42,602 bases of DNA, from assembly GCA_028293725.1 (NCBI GenBank), contig JAQGOE010000071.1:1-42602 (forward strand), written 5' to 3'. Shown here piece after piece: positions 37,961 through 42,602 of the stretch (the stretch's first letter is position 1; every line of letters begins with the position of its first letter). The position numbers were made by a program, and so were the translations under genes. The stretch comes from Gammaproteobacteria bacterium. GTDB lineage: Bacteria; Pseudomonadota; Gammaproteobacteria; Steroidobacterales; Steroidobacteraceae. A model generated the notes under the pieces. It was not told the origin of the DNA. It did no database searches and saw only the letters and a list, made by a program, of their open reading frames with translations.

Positions 37961-39046
37961 TCAGAACCCCAGTGTCATCTGCGATCCCTCCAGGAGAGGC
38001 GGTCGGAACAGGTGCGTATGCTGCGGCGATTCGCGGCTGCCCGAGTTGAGGTTGAGCCGCTTGCAGGCGAGCTTGAAGCGACTGCGCAGGAGTTCCGCGA
38101 CGGGGCCCGTGCCCCGCATCCGTGAGCCGAAACGCGGATCGTTATCCCGGCCGCCGCGCATATCATTGATGAGGGACATTACATGCGCCGCGCGATCGGG
38201 AAAGTGCTCGGCCAGCCAGTCGCGAAACAGATCCTTGATCTCAAAGGGCAGCCTGAGCAGGACGTAGCCCGCCCAATGCGCCCCGGCCTCGGCGGCCGCT
38301 TCGAGGATCGCCTCCATCTCGTGATCCGTAATCGCGGGGATCACCGGCGCGACCATCACTCCCGTCGGCACCCCCGCGGCATTCAATTCGCGCACAGCTC
38401 TTAGCCGCGCCAGCGGTGATGCCGTCCGCGGCTCGAGCGAGCGCTTCGTCTCCGCACTGAGCGTCGTGATGCTGATCCCAACACTGACCAGCCCATCACG
38501 GGCCAGGTCAGTCAGCAAATCGAGATCGCGCAGCACCATCGCGCTCTTGCTGATGATCGACACAGGATGCCGGGTACGCGTCAGCACCTCGAGCACCGCA
38601 CGCGTCACCAACATCTGTCGCTCGATAGGCTGGTACGGATCTGTGTTTGCCCCTATCGTTATCGGTTTACAAACATACCCCGGCCGCGCCAGTTCCTCTT
38701 CCAACAACTTGCCTGCGTCGGCCTTATAGAATAGCCTTGTCTCGAAATCGATGCCGGCAGACAAGCCCATGTAGGCATGACTCGGCCTCGCATAACAATA
38801 AACACAACCATGTTCGCATCCTCTATAAGGATTGATCGACTGCTCGAACGGAATATCCGGTGAGTTGTTGGTTGTGATGATGCTGCGAGCGCGGTCGGGC
38901 TCCACCGTGGTGGCGATGGTGTCCGGTTGCTCCTCGACGTACCAGCCGTCGTGGACCTCTTCGAGGTCCTGACGCTCGAAGCGGCCGGCAGGGTTGGTAA
39001 GAGCTCCCCTGCCCTTGAAGGATTTTCGACCGATTGGGCGGCTCAT
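37961..39046 (-). CDS. PA0069 family radical SAM protein
   Basis: From ATG 39046 (MSRPIGRKSF) the protein has 361 residues. The radical SAM cluster motif is YRGCEHGCVYCYARPSHAYM (C-x3-C-x2-C). The N-terminus KGRGALTNPAGRFERQDLEE is typical of the PA0069 group, as are RSIITTNNSPDIPFEQSINP, ITIGANTDPYQPIERQM, VSIISKSAMVLRDLDLL and GISITTLSAETKRSLEPRTA. It resembles spore photoproduct lyase-type (SplB-like) proteins in overall plan. These enzymes bind a 4Fe-4S cluster and cleave SAM, but the substrate of this family is unknown. A longer frame to 39076 adds ten residues without family support. It overlaps no gene and ends 11 bases from the NudK-like stop. Confidence 0.92.
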   Translation of the reverse strand: MSRPIGRKSFKGRGALTNPAGRFERQDLEEVHDGWYVEEQPDTIATTVEPDRARSIITTNNSPDIPFEQSINPYRGCEHGCVYCYARPSHAYMGLSAGIDFETRLFYKADAGKLLEEELARPGYVCKPITIGANTDPYQPIERQMLVTRAVLEVLTRTRHPVSIISKSAMVLRDLDLLTDLARDGLVSVGISITTLSAETKRSLEPRTASPLARLRAVRELNAAGVPTGVMVAPVIPAITDHEMEAILEAAAEAGAHWAGYVLLRLPFEIKDLFRDWLAEHFPDRAAHVMSLINDMRGGRDNDPRFGSRMRGTGPVAELLRSRFKLACKRLNLNSGSRESPQHTHLFRPPLLEGSQMTLGF

Positions 39047-39091
39047 GAGGCATACTGTACGCCCATACAGCTCCAAGCGTAAAGGCCGGGC

Positions 39092-40327
39092 TTATACGGC
39101 GGCGGCCCCCGCACCCTTCCGCCTAAACCGATCCATCACCCGCAACTCCGGAAACACCTTCAAATACACCCCGACCACCACCAGCGTCACCACCCCACCC
39201 AGCACGACAGCGGGCACCAACCCGAACCAGCGCGCCGTCAACCCCGACTCGAACTCGCCCAACTCGTTCGACGCGCCGACAAACATCGACCCCACGGCAC
39301 TCACACGCCCGCGGATCGCATCCGGCGTCTCGAGCTGGATCAGAACGTGCCGGATATAGACACTCACCATATCCCCGATGCCAAGCAACACCAGCGCAAT
39401 GAGCGAAACGGTAAAGCTGCGCGAAAGCCCGAACACCACCGTTGCGGCTCCAAACAGCGTGACGCCCGCAAACATCCAACGTCCGACATTACGCTCGATG
39501 GGTGACACCACGAGGAAGATGGCCGTTATCGTGGCCCCCAAACCAGTCGCCGTGCGCAACAATCCGAGGCCCGCCGGACCCACGTGCAGCACGTCGCGTG
39601 CGTAAGCCGGAAGTAACGCGGTAGCACCACCAAACAACACTCCGAACAGGTCCAGCGAGATCGCTCCGAGCAAAGCTTTACGGTGCAGCACGTATCGCAA
39701 ACCATCGAGCAGATCGGCCGTCTGGGACGACTCCGCCGCATCGCGTGCGCGCACCGGCTTTATGGTGAAAATCAGCGTGACCGCGACGAGCAGCATGCCC
39801 GCCACCGTGCAATACACCACCGAAGGACCGATCAGATAAAGCACGCCGCCAAGCGCCGGCCCGGCAATCACGCCCGCCTCGAAGAGCATCGAGTTGAGCG
39901 CCACGGCGCTGGGGAACGCCTCGGGCGGCACGAGATTGGGTGTCATCGCCTGGCTGGCGGGCATCCAGAAGGCGCGTCCGGCGCCGAACACCACCATGAC
40001 CGCAAAAATCGGCCAGACACTCTTCAACCCACTGAGCGAGAACCACGCCAACGTCCCCGCGCACAGCGCCGAGGCCGTGTAAGCGGTAATCAGTACGAGC
40101 CGTCGGTCGGTGTGATCCGCCACGTGCCCACCGGGAAGTACGAGCAGCACGAATGGCAGGAACTGCACCAGTCCCAGATACCCAAGATCCAGCGGGTTAC
40201 GCGTAATGGCGTACACCTGCCAGCCAACGGCGACGCTCAACATCTGCCAGCACAGCGTCGTACAAAATCGGGCTGCTGCGTATGCCGCGTAGCCGCGGTA
40301 ACGCAGGACTGCAAGAGGATTCGGCAT
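39092..40327 (-). CDS. MFS transporter (MFS_3/EntS-like)
   Basis: The protein has 411 residues with about 12 membrane segments. Motif A is present as GGHVADHTDRRLVLITAYTA between segments 2 and 3. The N-terminus RYRGYAAYAAARFCTTLCWQ and the two-halves layout with a cytoplasmic loop (FTIKPVRARDAAESSQTADL) match the MFS_3 group, which includes enterobactin-type exporters. The second-half motif (ATPDAIRGRVSAVGSMFVGA-like: LETPDAIRGRVSAVGSMFVG) is also seen in the first MFS gene of the window (SAPAPIRGRVIGVFSMAANG), so the two are of the same subfamily. ATG 40327; the gene is alone on its strand, 45 bases after the radical SAM start. The substrate is unknown. Confidence 0.88.
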   Translation of the reverse strand: MPNPLAVLRYRGYAAYAAARFCTTLCWQMLSVAVGWQVYAITRNPLDLGYLGLVQFLPFVLLVLPGGHVADHTDRRLVLITAYTASALCAGTLAWFSLSGLKSVWPIFAVMVVFGAGRAFWMPASQAMTPNLVPPEAFPSAVALNSMLFEAGVIAGPALGGVLYLIGPSVVYCTVAGMLLVAVTLIFTIKPVRARDAAESSQTADLLDGLRYVLHRKALLGAISLDLFGVLFGGATALLPAYARDVLHVGPAGLGLLRTATGLGATITAIFLVVSPIERNVGRWMFAGVTLFGAATVVFGLSRSFTVSLIALVLLGIGDMVSVYIRHVLIQLETPDAIRGRVSAVGSMFVGASNELGEFESGLTARWFGLVPAVVLGGVVTLVVVGVYLKVFPELRVMDRFRRKGAGAAAV

Positions 40328-40479
40328 TTAGTCCAGGAGCCCGGCGGCCACCGTTGGCGCATCATGATTGGACAGGCTCGACGAGAGCTTATCAGAGGTC
40401 GCGACCACACTTCCCATACACCGCCGTCTTGGTCATCATGCCGCCCGTGCCGGGGACACCGGCAACGGGATGAGGTCGG

Positions 40480-42315
40480 ATGAATAACGTCCAGAATAGC
40501 CGCGGTGTCATTGTCTGCACGCGCGCCACGATCTTCATAGTCGCCGCCGTCATGGCGGGTCTCGCCGGGTGCGTGGCGGCGCCTCCTCCAGCGGCTCCCG
40601 CATCACCTCCAGGCCCGACGGCGACGGACATGACATTCGCCGCTATTTCAAAACGCTACCTCGATGAGATGGTGGCCCAGACGCCGGTCAACGCGACCTC
40701 TCTCGGCGATCACCGCTTTGACGACCAACTCGACGACGTGAGTACCGCCGGTTACGACCGACGCGGGGCCCTCGCTCACGAGCTGCTTGGCCAGGTTCAG
40801 GTACTGGATTCCGCAGAGCTCTCACGCGCGAATCGGGTCGACGCGCGTCTTCTCGCGAATGAGCTCGAGTACCAGATCTGGCGTATCGAGCAGTTGGCCG
40901 AATGGCGTTGGAACCCGCTCGTCTACACCGAGCTCGCCGGCAACAGTGTTTATTTGCTGTTGGCCCGGGACTTCGCTCCGCTGCCGGACAGGCTGCGCAT
41001 GGTCAGCGCCCGCCTCGCGGAATTGCCTCGCTTTCTCGCGCAAGTGCGCGAGTCGCTGGTGCCGGAGCGTGTCCCCAGGATTCACGCCGAGACCGCCATC
41101 AAACAGAACACCGGCGTACTGACACTGATAGACCAGCTCGTCGTGCCACAACTCGGTGTATTGCCGGAAGCGGACCAGGCCGCCCTGCGAACTTCCATCG
41201 CACACGCGCGCACGGCCGTAGCGCAACACCAGATCTGGCTCGAGAAAAAACTCCTGCCGGCTGCCAAGGGCGATTTCCGCCTGGGGGCCGATCTTTACGA
41301 CGCCAAACTCCGGTTCGCCCTCGACTCGCCGCTCACGCGAGCCGAGATCCGAACGCGGGCGCAATCCGAGCTCGTGCGTACCCGCCAAGACATGTACGAC
41401 ATCGCGCGTGCCGTACTGACAAATCAGCCTGGCGCACCGCCTCTTCCGCCGACCCCCACCGCGGACGAGCAGCAAACAGCCATCGCCGCCGCCCTGGAAC
41501 TCGCTTACGCCCAGCAGCCGGCGCGCGATGAGGTATTCGACACCGCACGCCGCGCGTTCGAGGACACGACGGCCTTCGTCCGCGCGCATGATCTCGTAAC
41601 TCTCTTCAACGACCCGCTCGAAATCATCCCGATGCCGGAATTTCAACGCGGTGTTGCATTGGCCTATTGCGACTCACCCGGCCCGCTGGACCAGGGTCAG
41701 AAAACCTTCTATGTGATCTCGCCGATTCCCAACGACTGGACCGACGAGCAGGTGAAGTCATTCCTGCGTGAATACAACACGCGCTCGATCGACAACCTCA
41801 CCATCCACGAGGCGATGCCCGGTCACTACCTGCAACTCATGCACTCGATCCGCTATCAATCGCCACTGCGCGCGGTGTTGGCATCGGGAACATTCATAGA
41901 AGGGTGGGCCGTCTACAGCGAGCGGATGATGGTCGAACAGGGATTCCTCGGTGGCGACCCGCTCATGCACCTCATTCAGCTGAAGTGGTATCTGCGTACC
42001 ATCGGCAACGCGCTGCTCGACCAGGGAGTACACGTGGATGGCATGTCCCAAGAGGACGCAATGCGCCTCATGACACACGACACCTTTCAGGAAGAGCGCG
42101 AAGCGGCCGCTAAATGGATACGGGCTCAGCTCACTTCGGCACAGTTGCCGACCTACTTCGTAGGAGTGCAGGAGCACCTGGCGCTACGGGAGGAAGCCAA
42201 AAAGAAGTGGGGTAAGAACTTCTCGCTGAAGCTCTACCACGACACGGTGCTCTCTTTCGGCTCACCGCCAGTACGCTATGTGCGCGAGTTGGCTCTCGAC
42301 CTGCCGATTGACTAG
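40480..42315 (+). CDS. DUF885 family lipoprotein (putative metallopeptidase-like)
   Basis: The protein has 611 residues. The N-terminus has a lipoprotein signal (IFIVAAVMAGLAGCVAAPPP, lipobox LAGC), followed by a Pro-rich spacer. The DUF885 body starts with FAAISKRYLDEMVAQTPVNA and includes LPRFLAQVRESLVPERVPRI, HAETAIKQNTGVLTLIDQLV and, near residue 440-455, LTIHEAMPGHYLQLMHSIRY. The HEAMPGH part has the H-E-x-x-x-x-H arrangement seen in this family and, with EGWAVYSERMMVEQGFLGG downstream, gives likely metal ligands. Family members are exported and are thought to be zinc peptidases, but the substrate is unproven. ATG 40480 has GAGGT a few bases upstream. Its TAG stop begins a copy of the GGAG(C/T)CTGTCTGA repeat. 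Confidence 0.88.
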   Translation: MNNVQNSRGVIVCTRATIFIVAAVMAGLAGCVAAPPPAAPASPPGPTATDMTFAAISKRYLDEMVAQTPVNATSLGDHRFDDQLDDVSTAGYDRRGALAHELLGQVQVLDSAELSRANRVDARLLANELEYQIWRIEQLAEWRWNPLVYTELAGNSVYLLLARDFAPLPDRLRMVSARLAELPRFLAQVRESLVPERVPRIHAETAIKQNTGVLTLIDQLVVPQLGVLPEADQAALRTSIAHARTAVAQHQIWLEKKLLPAAKGDFRLGADLYDAKLRFALDSPLTRAEIRTRAQSELVRTRQDMYDIARAVLTNQPGAPPLPPTPTADEQQTAIAAALELAYAQQPARDEVFDTARRAFEDTTAFVRAHDLVTLFNDPLEIIPMPEFQRGVALAYCDSPGPLDQGQKTFYVISPIPNDWTDEQVKSFLREYNTRSIDNLTIHEAMPGHYLQLMHSIRYQSPLRAVLASGTFIEGWAVYSERMMVEQGFLGGDPLMHLIQLKWYLRTIGNALLDQGVHVDGMSQEDAMRLMTHDTFQEEREAAAKWIRAQLTSAQLPTYFVGVQEHLALREEAKKKWGKNFSLKLYHDTVLSFGSPPVRYVRELALDLPID

Positions 42316-42328
42316 GAGTCTGTCTGAC
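42315..42328. repeat. Single arm of the GGAGCCTGTCTGA repeat after the DUF885 stop
   Basis: GGAGTCTGTCTGAC follows directly from the TAG stop codon, as at the left end of the 164-bp element (TAGGAGCCTGTCTGAG). One base differs (T for C). The matching inverted arm is not found before the next gene at 42346, so this is a partial or decayed copy. Confidence 0.55.
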
Positions 42329-42345
42329 GCCTTGCCCCGCCCAGG

Positions 42346-42602
42346 TTACTTTACCAGGCGCAGTGAGATGGGATATCGATAGCCCCCGCCTTCGCTCGTT
42401 TTGACGGCGGCGACAATAACCATCACCAGCCAGTAAAAAAACAGCAGCGCACCGAACGGAATACCAATGAGGGCAAAGAACAGCGAGCCGCAGACAATCC
42501 AACCGAGCGTCACCGTGATGTTGAAATTCAACGCTTCGCGCGCTTCTATTTCCAAATACGCGGAAGTGTCACGCCGGGTGAGCCAGATGATGAGAGGCGC
42601 GA
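42346..42602 (-). CDS. DUF4870 domain membrane protein, N-terminus beyond window edge
   Basis: The visible 85 codons run off the right edge with no start. The segment APLIIWLTRRDTSAYLEIEA, followed by REALNFNITVTLGWIVC, is the DUF4870 (Tic20-like small membrane protein) core, where 'I-W-x-x-x-x-D-x-x-x-x-x-x-x-x-E-A-L-N-F' is conserved. Two hydrophobic segments follow (GSLFFALIGIPFGALLFFYW, LVMVIVAAVKT), then a short tail with YRYPISLRLVK. Members are small integral membrane proteins of unknown function. A TTG at 42555 is open as a start but lies inside the conserved domain, so the true start is outside the window. It converges on the DUF885 gene with about 30 bases between the stops. Confidence 0.85.
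   Translation of the reverse strand, partial: APLIIWLTRRDTSAYLEIEAREALNFNITVTLGWIVCGSLFFALIGIPFGALLFFYWLVMVIVAAVKTSEGGGYRYPISLRLVK

Overview
The window is about 42.6 kb of GC-rich bacterial DNA, densely coded on both strands, with short intergenic gaps and many 1-4 nt gene overlaps. Gene content (fused double-length UvrA, PQQ-associated accessory trio, PA0069-family radical SAM protein, NudK-type hydrolase, bufferin operon, DUF885 lipoprotein) fits a gammaproteobacterium, perhaps near Xanthomonadales/Steroidobacteraceae. That placement is inference from gene content; there is no rRNA or other phylogenetic marker here. I saw no tRNA, rRNA, CRISPR array, prophage or intact transposase.

Layout. 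1-5975: a DOMON-like gene cut by the left edge (-), a flavin amine oxidase (+), a Uma2-family protein (-), a three-gene operon of PQQ-dehydrogenase accessory proteins (zinc metallohydrolase, SoxYZ-like carrier, CXXCW rhodanese-like protein) and a DUF72 protein (-). 6020-11881: a leftward run reading bufA2-like metallophore, MNIO enzyme bufB, bufC, cystathionine beta-synthase, a gamma-family transsulfuration enzyme and an MFS transporter, so a Cys-rich modified copper-binding peptide system sits directly upstream of cysteine/homocysteine metabolism genes. 12265-18192: one 1975-residue protein containing two complete UvrA units. 18573-18736: a 164-bp hairpin-forming repeat whose ends recur at 364-384 and 42315-42328.

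18808-24490: a c-di-GMP neighbourhood. A GGDEF/EAL enzyme is followed by an NlpC/P60 lipoprotein, then a sequence closely matching the c-di-GMP-I (GEMM-I) riboswitch consensus in the leader of a gene with two SPOR-like domains.

24668-36316: an oxidoreductase, an OsmC protein, then what I consider the most interesting locus. In transcription order (leftward) it encodes a glycine-rich lipoprotein, a 1277-residue membrane Ser/Thr kinase with TPR and PEGA-like periplasmic parts, a degenerate-FHA/PEGA membrane protein, a small secreted Pro/Ala protein, an actin/Hsp70-like ATPase-fold protein fused to a canonical FHA domain, and two paralogous membrane vWA proteins. The kinase linker carries four spaced copies of an NND(T/S)xxLPPEP motif whose Thr/Ser has Leu at +3, the kind of site FHA domains prefer after phosphorylation. 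This suggests a self-contained kinase-FHA-vWA envelope signalling system that I cannot match to a described one.

36562-42602: a DeoR-family repressor divergent from a NudK-like gene, with three TGCACG sites spaced 20 and 10 bp over the shared promoter; a PA0069-type radical SAM protein; a second MFS transporter; a DUF885 lipoprotein; and a DUF4870 gene cut by the right edge.
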